From contig OY821520.1 of the NCBI GenBank assembly GCA_963682025.1, positions 182,334,036-182,398,035 on the forward strand: 64,000 bases of DNA, given 5' to 3'. This document shows, one piece after another, positions 1 through 12,130 of this stretch. Positions within the stretch are counted from its first letter, which is position 1. Each line of letters opens with the position of its first letter. A program made the position numbers and the translations under genes. Below the pieces are notes generated by a model. It was not told the origin of the DNA. It made no database searches and was given only the letters and a program-made list of their open reading frames with translations. The stretch comes from Cordilura impudica (taxonomy: Eukaryota; Arthropoda; Insecta; Diptera; Scathophagidae).

Positions 1-369
1 TTATGTAAATTAAACATATTTTTGCATAGTTATTTTCATTCCACATCTGCGGTGAATAGTGTTCAATTTACACGGTTCCATACAAAAACATCTAACTGCT
101 GATTGTGGTCGGTATATTACATGTCGTTATTTTTTCATCCACACTAAATTCATTAAACATATTTTTATTTCTACATATTACAATGTATTTCAATATTAAT
201 TTGTATGCAGTAATTATGTTATAACCTCGTAAACATCCCATAGTGATGTTTAATTGATGGTTTGTCTGAGAGTTAAAATTTAGTTGTTAAAAAAATAAAT
301 ACGGCAGTACATCACTATAGGGTGTTTTTTAATAAGATATTAAGAAAATAAAAACAAAACAACTCCAAA

Positions 370-742
370 ATACATATTTATCGCACCTTAAATACAAAAC
401 AGTCACAACTCAAAATTTTGAAATTTTCAGGAGAGGCAAACAACTTTTTATTTAAAAATGATTGCTTTATTTAAAAAATGTAGTTTCGTTATGAAAAATG
501 TCCATTTAAGGAAAGTTTTGCTATACTTTTTTTTTAATTTATATTGTATTTGTGGAAATTTTTTCATTTGACTAGTGAAATTATCTCAAGTTGTGCCCCA
601 GATATAACAGCATTTTTCCTGTTAAAGAACGTAGTTATAGAAATAAATATGAAATGTGTACTGTGAATTAATTTATGGAAAAAAGCCAATTTCGGAAAAT
701 TTTGAGTTGTTACTCTTTTGTAGTTAAGGTGCGATATGTACA
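370..742. repeat. MITE-like inverted repeat (family D)
   Basis: Two arms of roughly 55 bases, at 370-427 and 691-742, are near-perfect reverse complements. Both carry the motif GGTGCGATA next to AAATTTTGAGTTGT. The interior is AT-rich and has no coding potential. The same end motif recurs alone near 40,487-40,515 and 50,955-51,003, so it belongs to a dispersed family. No target-site duplication was confirmed. Confidence 0.5.
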
Positions 743-1490
743 GATGTTAAAAGCTAAACTCGTTCCAAGATATTTTACTTTTTAATGTTAAATAACAGCT
801 TATTTAAAAATAATATTAAGTTCATAAATTTAAAATAAACAATTATATAGTTATTCGAGGATTATGGAGAGTTTTTAAGAAAACAGGCATAAAAATATAT
901 AAAAGCCGAATTATACTTCCCGTTTCCTAAAAAAAAACAATCTTTAATTAGAAACATTTGGATATAATGTAAAAAAAAATTTCATTTTATCAATAATTTC
1001 TAAATTGTATAAAATATTTCCATTGGATAGGGAATGTGGGCAAAATACCGAATAATGAAGCACACTAGCAATAAAGTTATCGGAAGAAAATTTGCAAAAT
1101 CTTAGATAGAAACCCTACCACTATTCAAGATATATAGTTTGTTTAAAAAGTTTTTTGGCATAATGAAATTTTTTCATTTTGACTTTTACGTTTAAAAATA
1201 TAAAACTCCTTTTTGTTTTAATGTACATTATTATTTCTAATTAATTTATCCATTTACTAACAAAAACAGTAACAAAGACGGAACGAACTGAAAATAAGTG
1301 TAGAGTTAGAACTAAAAAGAGAAGAGACTTCAAAATTTTGTTTCAAATAAACTGTTTTGAAAACGTCACTTTGGTTTATAATACTCATTTAAAATTCATT
1401 TCCTGTCACCGACTTAACTTTTTTAGTTTTGATTATAGCAGGTGTTTTTTCACAGTTACAGAAATTTAAATTAAAATAATTAAAAAAAAA
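743..1490. other. AT-rich stretch, nothing recognised
   Basis: I see no open frame of useful length, RNA gene or repeat boundary here. The DNA is simple AT-rich sequence. Confidence 0.6.
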
Positions 1491-1724
1491 AAATATTGAT
1501 AAATAAAAATTCTCGAGCTCGAGGTCCGTTTTAATTATAAAAATATTTTAATTTATTTTCCAATATTTCGACATTCTTCGAATGTCATCATCGGGGAATA
1601 TATTTAATGTTTACATAAAAACTATTAACACTGTTGACATCTCGTCCTCTATGAGAAAATAAATTAAAATATTTTTATAATTAAAACGGACCTCGAGCTC
1701 GAGAATTTTTATTTATCAATATTT
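1491..1724. repeat. Perfect 70-bp foldback with hammerhead-like loop
   Basis: Positions 1491-1560 and 1655-1724 are exact reverse complements over 70 bases. Each arm contains the palindrome CTCGAGCTCGAG. The 94-base spacer carries, on the minus strand, CGATGATGA followed closely by a 7-bp stem (GACATTC/GAATGTC, loop GAA) and then GAAA. This is the layout of a hammerhead ribozyme core next to stem II, with the invariant U of CUGAUGA changed to C and one extra base before the stem. Such motifs are typical of Penelope-like element terminal repeats. Calling this a Penelope-type remnant is inference; the arms are seen directly. Confidence 0.65.
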
Positions 1725-1826
1725 GAAAGGTCGAACAACTACAATCTTAAAATAAAAAAAAATATTTTTAACATAAATTAAGCCGGATTTATTGGTTAGA
1801 TAATTTTATGTCATTGATGCTTAAAA

Positions 1827-2490
1827 ATGACTTGGGCCACGGTTGGCGCATATGTGGCGCAAATTAGAACTCCAACTTTGCAGCCGTATTTCGCCAATTA
1901 CTCATCGAATGTTGACTTCAAGGCGTCCAATTGTCTCCAAAGAAAAGTTTCTTTGAGTAAATTAATTATATCGTGTACTATTTGGCATTTGGCTCCGTCC
2001 TGTTTGCACCACATGTCAGCAAGATTAATGCCAGCTAATTGAGATACAGAAAAACTTGTAATCATTTCTCTATATCATATACCGTTGACAGTAACATTCC
2101 GCCCTATATTGTTTTTGAAGACTGATGGACCAGTGACTCGAAAGGTCCATAAGGCGCACCAAACAGTAATTTTCTGTATATGTAATGCTATGTGAACAAA
2201 ATCTTGTTGATTATCTTCACTCCGAACGCGACAATATTGCTTACTTACATACCCTTTTCATTCAAAAATGAGCTTAGTCGCTGAAAAAAGTTTGTATGGA
2301 AAATCAAAATCAATATCAATTTGTTATTCAGCCCATTGGCCGAAATGGCGGTGCATGGGGACACATCCCCATTTCCTGAGATCGTCGCTGAATTGATCGA
2401 TGTAGGTCTTCTTCAATGATTTGCTCTACAGCAGCAATAGCTTGTTTGGTATCTTACGGGATGCAGATTATCATTAAAAGTAAACGTGGT
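1827..2490 (-). pseudogene. Tc1/mariner-superfamily transposase relic
   Basis: Reading the minus strand gives, in order, an N-terminal piece (IAAVEQIIEEDLHRS, near 2410-2460), a degraded start of the catalytic domain, then SEDNQQDFVHIALHIQKIT, VTGPSVFKNNIGRNVTVNG, INLADMWCKQDGA and HDIINLLKETFLW. The order and wording match the large insect transposase family that has a DUF4817-type helix-turn-helix and a DDE domain. The N-terminal and catalytic parts are joined with a large piece missing. Several stops interrupt the frame (for example after ATKLIFE and VNGI), so it is dead. The better-preserved relative at 59,973-60,875 belongs to the same broad family. No terminal repeats were found for this copy. 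Confidence 0.75.
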
Positions 2491-2822
2491 GTGAAAATGA
2501 TGCAAAGTTATTTGAATTAGCTGCTCTGATGAACGATTATGAACACTATAAAATGGACGAACAGAACTATTGTTTTAACAGAATATTTCAACAAATTGCA
2601 AGCAATTACTGTTGAAACGACAGACTTTTTAATATAATGAACCCGAAATTAATTTACTAATTTAGTCGCAATTTGGTTGCCATTATGGCATTCAGTATGC
2701 TACTGATGCTATGGATCTGTTTTCTATGTTTTGAAATACTAATTTGCTATAAAATTTTGTATTCAATTCTTAGAAATTGGACAAATAATTTACTTTAGTT
2801 CTGCCCTCTATCTCAATAAAAA

Positions 2823-3577
2823 CAAGTAAGAAAATTATAGTCGATATATACCGACTATACAATACCCTTAACGTTAATTCAGTGAAGCGGTCGTGGGTCC
2901 AACTAATTAGATATAAAAATAAGCATAAACAAAATTTGAATGGCATTGTTAAATATTTGTTGCCTATCGATGTAAAAGAATCCATTTCTATATGGGGACT
3001 ATATCGAAACATTGACTGATCATGACCATATTTGGTAAAGTCACTTATATTTTGCAAAAACAAAAATGTGAACACTAAATCTGTGCAATAATTTTACTGT
3101 TTTTAAGATTGAAGAGAAGATCGGGAAGGTTTATTTTTGACTACTGATTAATGGGCGTCACAACGAACACAAACTAAATTTGACCAATGTGATAATTTAG
3201 ATCTTAACATAGTTTAGGTCTATCACTTAGATGTCATTTGTATTGCGACTAGGTGTGAACATTCAACGATTTTCACTAATTTCAATAACATTCATCACAT
3301 GGCCGATAAAAGCTTATGCACCACATTTCATCAAAATATATTCATATTTGCGTTCTGTAGTTGGATTATAAGGTCTCATCGACACACAAACAGACGGACA
3401 GATAGCCAAACAGTTAGATAGATAGACAGACAGACAAGCAGACGGACGCACGGACGGATCACGCTAAATTGACTCAGAAATCGATTTTGAGTTGATCGGT
3501 ATAATAAGATGCGGGTCAAATATTTTTGGTAGTTACCGACATCAGCACAAACTCATTATACCCTTACCACCTTTATA
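2823..3577 (-). mobile_element. Family A (DINE-1-like) repeat, old copy
   Basis: It starts with CAAGTAAGAAAATTATAGTC and ends with ATTATACCCTTACCACC, the two ends of family A in reverse orientation. The internal tetranucleotide run (AGAC and GGAC units, 3410-3460) is also in place. It is much more diverged than the other copies, so it is probably older. The small open frames inside are not genes. Confidence 0.75.
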
Positions 3578-4579
3578 AATAATACTCTAAAAAATTGTTA
3601 AATATATATTTGAAACCATTAAAGACATTTTTTTTTAGCGATTTTTCAATAGGTAATATTGTCTACCTCCTATCGATTTTGATTGTTTACCGGTTTTAAA
3701 TTGTTAAAAGTTTTTAGAAACTAATAACTGTATAAGTGTGCGTAGCGGTGATCATTTCATAAGCTATCTTTCCAATTACATATTGAAGATATTTTCAATA
3801 TAATACCTTCTGGAGTAAGAAAGCTATAGGGACCAGATATGAAATGGTATTGGAAATACACATTATTTAAAATTCTTTTCTTCTCTAGAAATTTTTTTAA
3901 TTATATTTTAGTATTGGAAATTCACTTTCTTTTAATTGTTGTTATACCGTTGTTCTGATAGTAGTCTTGTAGTCCTTCCGACTATAAATTGAAAATGTTT
4001 TCAATAATTTGTATTCTGAAGTGAGATGCCTGAACTCTGATTGAAAATCCATTATTTTTTCGTTCCTGTACTCCAGTTACTCTAGAAAATTTTGTATATA
4101 TTTTGAACGATATTTCGCCAGACGAATATTGTCGGGCTCTGAACTAAAGAATCTCTAGGATTAAAATTTGTTTTCTTGTTACTATAGAAAATTGTTAAAT
4201 ATTTTAAATTCTGTACTACTGTTACTCTAGAATAGTTCTTAATGTATTTCGATTGATTTTATTGCACATTAAAAGTTCTTTTTTAAATTTTGTTTTTAAT
4301 TAAATAATTTTTCATTAGGCGATTTTGCCTACCGCTTAATACTGTGGTTTTTCAAAAATAACCGCTTATGTCATAAAATCAAAATGTTCAGGAGAGCCAA
4401 AAAATGTCATATTTGAAATTATGGGCTGGATATAAAGTTTTTAGGACTTTTTATTTAACATTCCTGTAGATATGGGCAATAAATACTTTATAAAAAATTT
4501 TGAATCAAAAATCTTAAGAGGAATAGATCCTAGAGAAGGCGAAAAAAACAATATGTAAATTACACTTAAAGTGTGTGCA
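3578..4579. other. AT-rich stretch, nothing recognised
   Basis: About 1 kb of low-complexity AT-rich sequence. I find no coding frame, RNA gene or clear element end. Confidence 0.5.
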
Positions 4580-4885
4580 GATAAAACAACTTATGTCGAC
4601 AAATGTCGTTTTCTTTGAAAAAGAAAACTACCAGTGCAACTACACATTTAGACATAAGTTGTTGTTGATTTTTTTTCGTCAACAGGGTGAGAACATAACA
4701 ACATATCAAGAATAATAGTGACAATATATAACAGAAATAAACACAACAGTTTTTATAAGTGGTTATAAACTGACAAATAATCCAAAATTATTTTGCATTT
4801 TTTTTCATTAATAACAACGTATGTCGCTATGTGTCGTTTTCTGAGAAAATTATTTGTCAGCGATCAAGGCTGACATACGTCGTTA
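4580..4885. repeat. Paired hairpins around ACTTATGTCG motifs
   Basis: AACAACTTATGTC near 4588 is matched by GACATAAGTTGTT near 4649. AACAACGTATGTCGCT near 4813 is matched by a related reverse complement near 4860-4882. Each left half is followed by TGTCGTTTTCT, so the second hairpin looks like a duplicate of the first. This may be a short decayed foldback element, but I cannot name it. Confidence 0.35.
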
Positions 4886-5762
4886 GTGCTGCAAATTATA
4901 ATTTTCATTTTTTTTTTTTTTTTTTTTGTTACCGATTTTAAAATTATGTTATTCATTTGAAAGTTAATACTAGTAAACCCCGGGAGCCAAAAAATTGCGA
5001 CTCTACCTCAACTATATCACAGCGAACAGGGTCTTCGAAAATGGGCTTTCTCAGTATTTTGCTAAAATGAAATATTTCTTTTGTAAATTTTTATTTTTCA
5101 ATGACTGTAACTTTTTTGGTTTAAAAGATTTTGAAGTGAACTAAATTTTGTATAATTTTGTGGCTTCCATACTATTAATATTAAAAACGTAAAATCACTG
5201 AGTCATTCTCGAATTTAAAAAAAAGAATTTTTTAAAAAAGGTCAAAATTTTCCGAAAATCTCCTACTTAATAAAGCATAACTCCTGCCAGTCAAAAGCAG
5301 TCAGAAAAAATCTTGCACTCTTCTATAGTCCGAACCCTCCCCTATAGTCCTATACCCAATTATACACCCGCCAGTTTCCGCCCGTGTGCACCAGAACAAT
5401 TTTTCTGACCCAAGGTTAGATATTTTCTGCAAAATTTATGAATACAAAAGTTGTCCACTATGTGGTTAGGATATATTAAGTTTGAGGTGATGTTTGTAAC
5501 TGCCAAAAATATTGGACCTTTCAAAAACCTTTCTGAGTCGATTAAACGATGTCCGTCCGTCTGAGTGTTATGAATACAAAAGTTGGTCGTACCGGTGCAC
5601 CGCGGTGTATTTTTTGCGTGTCGGTAGAGTTGTCAGGAGTTGTTATACTATATACTTATAAAAAGGGTTGAGATATAATGCGCTTAATTGTTACAGGTAC
5701 ATTTATATAGGTATCTTTAAAAAACATTAAAAGTCTGAATAAGAGTTATAAAACACTATTCC
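4886..5762. other. AT-rich stretch, possible Transib 5' flank
   Basis: No gene is visible. The stretch around 5370-5450 (GTGCACC, then GTTAGATATTTTCTG) resembles 14,675-14,735 in the Transib 3' region (GTGCACATT, then GTTAGGCATTTTCTG), in the same orientation. It may therefore be element-derived, but no terminal repeat could be located. Confidence 0.3.
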
Positions 5763-6780
5763 GACATAGCCTTTAAGATATGAGCAGGTTGCTTCACCTT
5801 TTAAAAGGGGTTAGGGTGTGGGTTTTTATACCCTATACCACTATGTGGTTTGAGTATAATGACTTTGTGCTGCTGTTTGTAACAACCAAAAATATTTGAC
5901 CTAGACCCATCTTTAATTATACCGATCGAATCAGAATCACTTTCTGAGTTGATTTAACAATGTCCGTCCGTCCGTCCGTCCGTCCGTCCGTCTGTGTGTC
6001 CATGTAAAGCTTGTAATCAAACTGCAGGTCGCAAATATGAATATATTTTGACGAAATTTGGTATATAAGCTTTTATCAGCCACGGGATGAACGCTATTGA
6101 AATTGGTGAGAATCGGTCCATGTTCAGACCTAGCCCCCATACAAATTACCCATATGAAATCGACATAAATTTCCATAAGATCCAAATTGTCATATAGATC
6201 TTACTCAAATTGGGTTTGTATGCGATCATTACATCCACTAATGAGTAGTCCAAAAATGATCCCTTTGACCCCATATAGAGCTTCTTCCCGATCTTCACTT
6301 AAATCCATTAAAAAACAAAAATATTGCACTGATTCTTCTCAAATTTTGTTTGTACATATTTTTGCAAAATACAAGAGACTTTACCAAACATGATCAGGAT
6401 CGGTCCATTTTTGGACCTAGTCCCTTTATAGATATAGCATCCGATATGAACTTTTTCATATCTGCAACCAAAAAAATTAATAAAAATCCCACTCAAATTT
6501 GGTTTTTGCTTATTTTCAATGTCCAGTTAGTTGGGCCTAAGAGATAGGGTTTCTAAACGCATGGTATAGGGTATCGTATAGTCGGTCTAGACCGACTATA
6601 ATGTTCTTACTTGTTTATGCTTCTAAAAGTGGTAATAAAAGATAAAAATTTGTAAATGGTAAAAAAAACTATTGCGACATAGCCCTTTAAGATATGAGCA
6701 GGTGTGCTTCACCTTTTAAAAGGGGTTAGGGTGTGGGTTTTTTATGCTTTTAAAAGTGGTAATAAAAGATAAAAAATTTT
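5763..6780 (+). repeat. Duplicated segment: one filled, one empty family A site
   Basis: The sequence GACATAGCC...GGTTAGGGTGTGGG occurs at 5763-5822 and again at 6675-6740. The sequence ATGCTT.TAAAAGTGGTAATAAAAGATAAAAA occurs at 6617-6646 and again at 6746-6776. In the second copy the two parts are joined directly by a run of T. In the first copy they are separated by the family A element at 5827-6614. The second copy is therefore an unoccupied allele-like paralogue of the insertion site. Confidence 0.75.
5827..6614 (+). mobile_element. Family A (DINE-1-like) repeat, complete copy
   Basis: It begins TATACCCTATACCACTATGT and ends in an 18-22 base palindrome (TAGTCGGTCTAGACCGACTA) followed by CTTACTTG. 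A (CCGT)n run sits at 5960-5992 and precedes TCTGTGTGTCCATGTAAA. This layout matches DINE-1/INE-1 and other Helentron-associated repeats of flies: defined left end, internal CCGT/TCTG microsatellite, hairpin near the right end and insertion in a T run without a clear duplication. There is no coding capacity; it would depend on a Helitron/Helentron helicase supplied elsewhere. The assignment to the Helitron group is inference from structure. Confidence 0.7.
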
Positions 6781-6781
6781 A

Positions 6782-7025
6782 TTTTACATAATTGCAAGAA
6801 AGAGTATTTATAATAATGTTTCCACAATTATTATTCATTACAATTTGTGCAATGGCTAAGTACTGTTACGGAGATCTGGCAGATATTTATTTTCAACGAA
6901 ATGATGTAGACGATGTAATTTTGCACCTAGTGAGCAACGACTTCTTTAAGAATTGTAACCTAGGAGACATTGAAATGCAAAAATTTTTATTTAACATAAT
7001 TGCAAGAAAGAGTATTTATAATAAT
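6782..7025 (+). pseudogene. Duplicated 5' part of Transib relic
   Basis: The open frame from 6792 (ICAMAKYCY, VDDVILHLVSNDFFKN) repeats almost word for word after the LINE at 12,329. It ends with a second copy of ATTGCAAGAAAGAGTATTTA at about 7000. The Transib 5' region was thus tandemly duplicated with a period near 208 bases before the LINE landed in the second unit. The first unit has about 30 extra bases after TGTTACGGAGAT compared with the second. Confidence 0.6.
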
Positions 7026-7285
7026 CGTCAGTCATCGACTAACACTTGCGACGTGCGGTTGACTTTTTTCTTTTGCCCTCATTGAGTGTCTTTTTCTTTA
7101 CATTACAGTGATCACAAGAACTTTTCGTATTGGTAGTATTATTTAATAAAATCGCGTATATAGTTTGTTGTGAAAATGCCGGTTTCGCCCTACTTGGGGG
7201 ATAACCGCTATTCGGCTTTAGCGGAAATCCCTCCAAGCGCAAAAAAAAACGCACACACCAAAACAATTTCGAAATATTTCCAGAG

Positions 7286-8434
7286 TTGCCCACCATACAA
7301 AAACCGGATCCTAAATACGTCATTCTCTCTGCAATTGGCGATAAAAATATACAAGAATATTCGTGCTTTTCTGTTCACCGATCGTTGAAATTAATTTGCA
7401 CAGACATTTTGTCAGTTTCGGAGCTAAGAGACGGAAACCTCTTACTGCTTATTGGTAATAAAAATAGTGCCAACAAATTAATAACAACTAAAACGTTACC
7501 AGGTGTGTGTTCCATTAAATGTGAGTATCATTCCAAACTTACCTACTCCAAAGGTACCATTTATGCCCCTTACCTAAATAATGTTCCGGAAAACGAAATT
7601 ATTAATGAACTAAGTTCACAAGGAGTAGTTGATATATACAAATATCAAAAGAAAAATTCCGAAGAAAAACTAGCCCCATGTGGTATTTTGCTTCTAACTT
7701 TTGATCGATTCTCAACCCCAGAAAAATTAGATGTTTCATGGCATAAAGTAAAAGTGAGACCATATTTCCCCAACCCCATGCGTTGCAAATCTTGCCAACG
7801 TCTTGGTCATACCAATAAATGGTGCAAAAACAGTCCACTATGTGAAAAATTCGCATTGCCTCCTCATACACCAAATGACTGTACACGAACATTTTGCATT
7901 AACTGTTCCGAGGAACACCCCTCCACCTACAAAAAATTAAAAGTCTTTAAGCAGCATAAAGAAATTCTAAAAATTAAAACTATTGAAAAATGCACTTTAA
8001 AAGCTGCCAAAGAAAAATATGAAGCACAAACAACAACACCACCTTTAGTACAATCATACTCTGATGTGACAACCTACAACAAACCTGTTCCTCAATCGAC
8101 AGCACGATCATCCTCTGATGATACAACCAGCAAAAACATTAACAACACAACTAACAACAATAAAACTATTAAAAATAACACAGAACTTACAGAAAATAAT
8201 TACACAAGTACTCCTACAACAACATCTTTACCAAATAAAACGGAAATTACGAAAAATACAAACAATATTACTTGTACACCTAAAGCAAGTTCACAAGAAA
8301 AAAAAACTTTAAAACTAACATCTAACAACAATAACTCTAAAACACTATCACGATATGAAACACGATCAACAACAAAAGCTTTAGCAAACAATCCAACTAC
8401 AACAACCAACTTATTAAAAAAAAAGAAGCACTGA
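7286..8434 (+). CDS. LINE ORF1 protein (Gag-like, zinc knuckles)
   Basis: A 382-residue nucleic-acid-binding protein encoded by the LINE. Cysteine/histidine clusters lie at about residues 168-212: CKSCQRLGHTNKWC, then a degenerate cluster (LCEKFALPPHTPNDC), then CINCSEEHPS. In the first half I see the region usual for I/Jockey ORF1 proteins that precedes the knuckles. The C-terminal third is extremely rich in Asn, Thr and Lys and probably disordered. Members of this family coat LINE RNA and form the ribonucleoprotein used for retrotransposition. The start is the first Met of the long frame; upstream frames overlap but lack similarity. One knuckle has lost a Cys (EKFALPP where a CxxC is expected), a sign of decay. 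Confidence 0.8.
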   Translation: MPTIQKPDPKYVILSAIGDKNIQEYSCFSVHRSLKLICTDILSVSELRDGNLLLLIGNKNSANKLITTKTLPGVCSIKCEYHSKLTYSKGTIYAPYLNNVPENEIINELSSQGVVDIYKYQKKNSEEKLAPCGILLLTFDRFSTPEKLDVSWHKVKVRPYFPNPMRCKSCQRLGHTNKWCKNSPLCEKFALPPHTPNDCTRTFCINCSEEHPSTYKKLKVFKQHKEILKIKTIEKCTLKAAKEKYEAQTTTPPLVQSYSDVTTYNKPVPQSTARSSSDDTTSKNINNTTNNNKTIKNNTELTENNYTSTPTTTSLPNKTEITKNTNNITCTPKASSQEKKTLKLTSNNNNSKTLSRYETRSTTKALANNPTTTTNLLKKKKH

Positions 8435-8549
8435 ATTTAACACAAGACAAAAGTCTTGATATACATAAAATATTACAAAATACTGCATACAATGATAACG
8501 AGGAAATAATGTTCTTAGACGAAGAATAATTTGTACACTATCTTTCGAT

Positions 8550-11500
8550 ATGGATTTGAAAATTATGCAGTGGAACATTAACGGCCTTATAAATAATTCC
8601 CACGAACTACAACTTATTATCAAAGATCTAAACCCCGACATTATCTCCATTCAAGAGACTCATATCCCAGCTAACCATACAAATATTGTTTATCCGAAAC
8701 AGTACAACGGCATCTTCCATAATTTATCCAGCAACACATCAGCCAAACAAGGAATTGGCATTCTCATCAAAAAAACAATACCACACAAGCTTAAGTACAC
8801 CAACTACGAAGTAGCTGCTATTGCTATTGAAATTGATATTGGTATGAAACTTACTGTAGCGTGCACATATATTCCACCTCATCAACACTTCACTGAAAAA
8901 AAAAATAAGTACAATAATAAACAACTTAAGTACTCCACTCATCATTACTGGCGACGTTAACGCTTGGAGTACCCTTTGGGGCTCAATTAACACTAATCCT
9001 CGCGGCAAAATATTTGAAAACATTATCCTGAATGAAGATCTAATAGTCTTAAACAATGGCTCCCCTACACATTTTACCACCCATAACACTTTCACAAACG
9101 TTGATATTTCATTATCCAATTCCCAACTTGCGCCACTGTGCACATGGAAAACACTTCCCAACCTTCATGGTAGTGATCACTACCCAATATTAATAACGAT
9201 TCAAAAAAGTGCTTGTGCTACAAAAACGAAACTCAAACCTAAATATAAAACCGATTTTTCAAACTGGACTTTGTATCGAAATAAATGCGATGAATATATA
9301 TCCAATGTTAAAAGCAATACAAACGTCAACCAACAGGCTGCTTCCATAGTTAAATGCATCAGGTCAGCAGCAAACATCAGTATTCCCGAAACTAAAGGAA
9401 ACGTTGTTAGATCCCATGTAACATGGTGGAACTCTACATTAGACGCATTACGCAAACAAAAACAACGCCTTTGGCATAATTTCAAGCGTTTTAGAAGCAA
9501 TTCAAACTTGATACTCTATAAAAAACATAATGCAATCTTCAGGAGATCTGTCAAAGAAAGCAAAGCTGCCTCCCTACAGAAATTTACTGCAAATATCAAA
9601 CCTAGCTCAACATCTCAACGTTTGTGGAATGATATAAAGCGCATTACAGGAGCAAAATCTTCAAACATTATAAACATTTTAGAGTCAGGACCAACTACGC
9701 TCACTTCATCAATTGATATCGCTAACTGCTTTGTAAAACATTGGTCAGAAGAATCTGATGACAAAAATTTTTCTCAGTGCTACCGACAATACAAATCCAA
9801 TTCCATACACCAAACATTTAATCCTCAATATTACAATAAAAATGCTATGAAAATTGAAACACCAATCAATATAACAGAGTTGGAAGACGCTTTACATTCT
9901 GCCAAAGGTAAAACACCTGGTGATGATCGCATTCCATACCCAATGTTAAAAAATTTAAGTTTTGCAGCAAAAAACCACATTCTCTCACTTTTCAACAACA
10001 TATTTATATCCAGTGTTTATCCTCAAGCTTGGAAAACTGCAGTTATTATCCCTATTCCAAAGCCAAATAAAGACCATTATACAGTAACTGGATTTAGACC
10101 AATATCTCTTTTACCTTGTATAGGTAAAACGCTAGAAAAAATAATCGCCAGACGGCTTATGTGGTTCATAAAAACGAACAACTTTATCACTCCCAACCAA
10201 GTCGCGTTTATGAAAAAGCAAGGTACCGACGATATACTGCTCTACTTTCAACATTACATATCAAAAGCTTTATCTACCAGAAATCACGTCAGCATTTTAT
10301 CCACCGATTTTGAAAAGGCCTTTGACCGCATTGGTATCCACGTCATCTTGCAACAGCTAGCCAGTTGGAACATAGGGAGAAATATGTATTATATTATTAA
10401 AAGCTTCTTGAGTAACCGGAAAATAAAAGTTTCAGTTAACGGCCAGCTTTCTAAAACATTACCTCTAGATAATGGCATACCCCAAGGCTCGCCATTATCT
10501 GTCGTATTATTCGTAATTGCTTTTAACCAATTCAGTAAAATTATCTCCACACAAAAACACATCGAACATGCAATTTATGCTGATGATGCGATTGTTTTTA
10601 CAAAACTTCAAGATAACAACAAAGTCAGGGAAATTTTTTCTAACACCTTGAAAAACATTAATAAATGGTACTCATCTTCTGGAGCTAAGCTTTCTATTGA
10701 AAAGTGCAGTCTTTTACATATCAGCAAAAAACGCAACTGCTCTATTTCCGACGTAGAATACAACAATATTAAAATCAAACGAGTAGATCATCTTCGCATA
10801 CTGGGAGTTATTTTTGACAAAAGTTTTACCTTCAAACAACATTGTCAACAACTTAGGAAAAACTTAAATACAAGACTAAATATTGTAAAATATCTAACAT
10901 CCAAAAATGTTATGATTCACATTTCAACTATGATTAATATTACACGATCTATTTTACTCTCAAAAATCGACTATGCTCTCCCCATTTATGGCTGGTGTGC
11001 ATCATCTCATATAAAACTAATACAGGGTCCTTACCATGCAGCAATCCGTCGTAGCATTACAGCATTCCCTACCAGTCCCACCGCAAACATTTTAGCTGAA
11101 GCTGGAATGCCATCTATGAAGGAGCGAACTATATATCTAACGTACAAACTTATACCAAAATTTTTATCTGCCGAAACAAAATTTTGTATCAAGAGGTCAT
11201 CAAAACTATAAGCAGTAGACGTATACCTAAACTTGAATCTACAATTGTTCGATGTATAAATTTTTCTCGTAATATCAACTTAGATATTCGCCCTATATAT
11301 ATAAAATCACAACCAGAACCATCATGGATGATTGAAAACTCATCTTTTTTATTATCAATGGATAATTTTCCGAAGTCCACTACTCCATCTGATGTTTATA
11401 AGCAAACATTCTTAAACATTTCCGACCACTTAATCGGACAAAATTGGAACTTATTGTACACTGATGGATCTAAGTCCAATGGTTCCACCACCTTTGCTGC

Positions 11501-12130
11501 AGTAAAGCAAGATGGCGATCTCATTAATATTGGTTTCGTCAATGATTATTGCTCCAATTTTACAGCAGAAGCCTTAGCATTCCTCGTAGCCATAGAATTT
11601 GCCTCAGAAAACGATCAGAAATGTATAATATGCACTGACAGCTTCTCTTCTATTCTTGCCACAAAAAATTCCCTGCACGATTCACCATTAATAAATAAAA
11701 TCAGAAACAAATGTATTCAACAAAAAAATAAAATTAAAATAATGTGGGTGCCTTCACATGTAGGTATAGTCGGAAACGAATATGCTGACTCAGCGGTAGA
11801 AGAAGCCAAACGTCGACCACTTCTTAAATATCCCACCTGGGAGCCTCGGGACATACTAAACACCATCTCTACTTATTTGAATAATTCAAAATCACAAAAA
11901 TGGTTAAGCTATCAACATTATTATAAGACTTTTAATCCACTGGGAATCAAAGCAATCTACCCGGAAAACTGTACTAGAAAAGAAACTAGCACTATTTTGT
12001 ACGCCTTAGAATAGGCCACTGCAAATTTTCACACAAATATATTTATGAAAAATCAACTCCACCTATGTGTACCTCATGCAATACACAACTTAACGCTAAA
12101 TTCATCCAGAACCAGTATTTTCGGGTCTAA
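8550..12130 (+). pseudogene. LINE ORF2: endonuclease, RT, RNase H (frameshifted)
   Basis: Domains in order. An APE-type endonuclease begins at 8550 with QWNINGL and SIQETH. The frame slips in an A run near 8899-8908 and continues with ITGDVNAWS and HGSDHYPI. The reverse transcriptase lies within 9271-11,211 and shows STDFEKAFDRIG, NGIPQGSPLS and the catalytic YADD at about 10,580. A second frameshift near 11,180 leads to RNase H (YTDGSKS, TAEALAF, CTDSFSS, WVPSHVGIVGNEYAD). A third break at about 12,012 leaves a C-terminal Cys/His cluster (GHCKFSHKYIY, PPMCTSC) in another frame, ending near 12,130. RT catalytic residues are intact, so the copy died fairly recently. ORF2 would nick DNA and copy the LINE RNA into it. 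Confidence 0.85.

Noticed and set aside
5020..5045. CACAGCGAACAGGG as left end of the Transib relic
   Set aside because: It shares only the first few bases with the right end (CACAGTGGACCA) and is not preceded by CGTCG.
8739..9161. 140-codon minus-strand frame
   Set aside because: Shadow of the LINE endonuclease domain on the plus strand.
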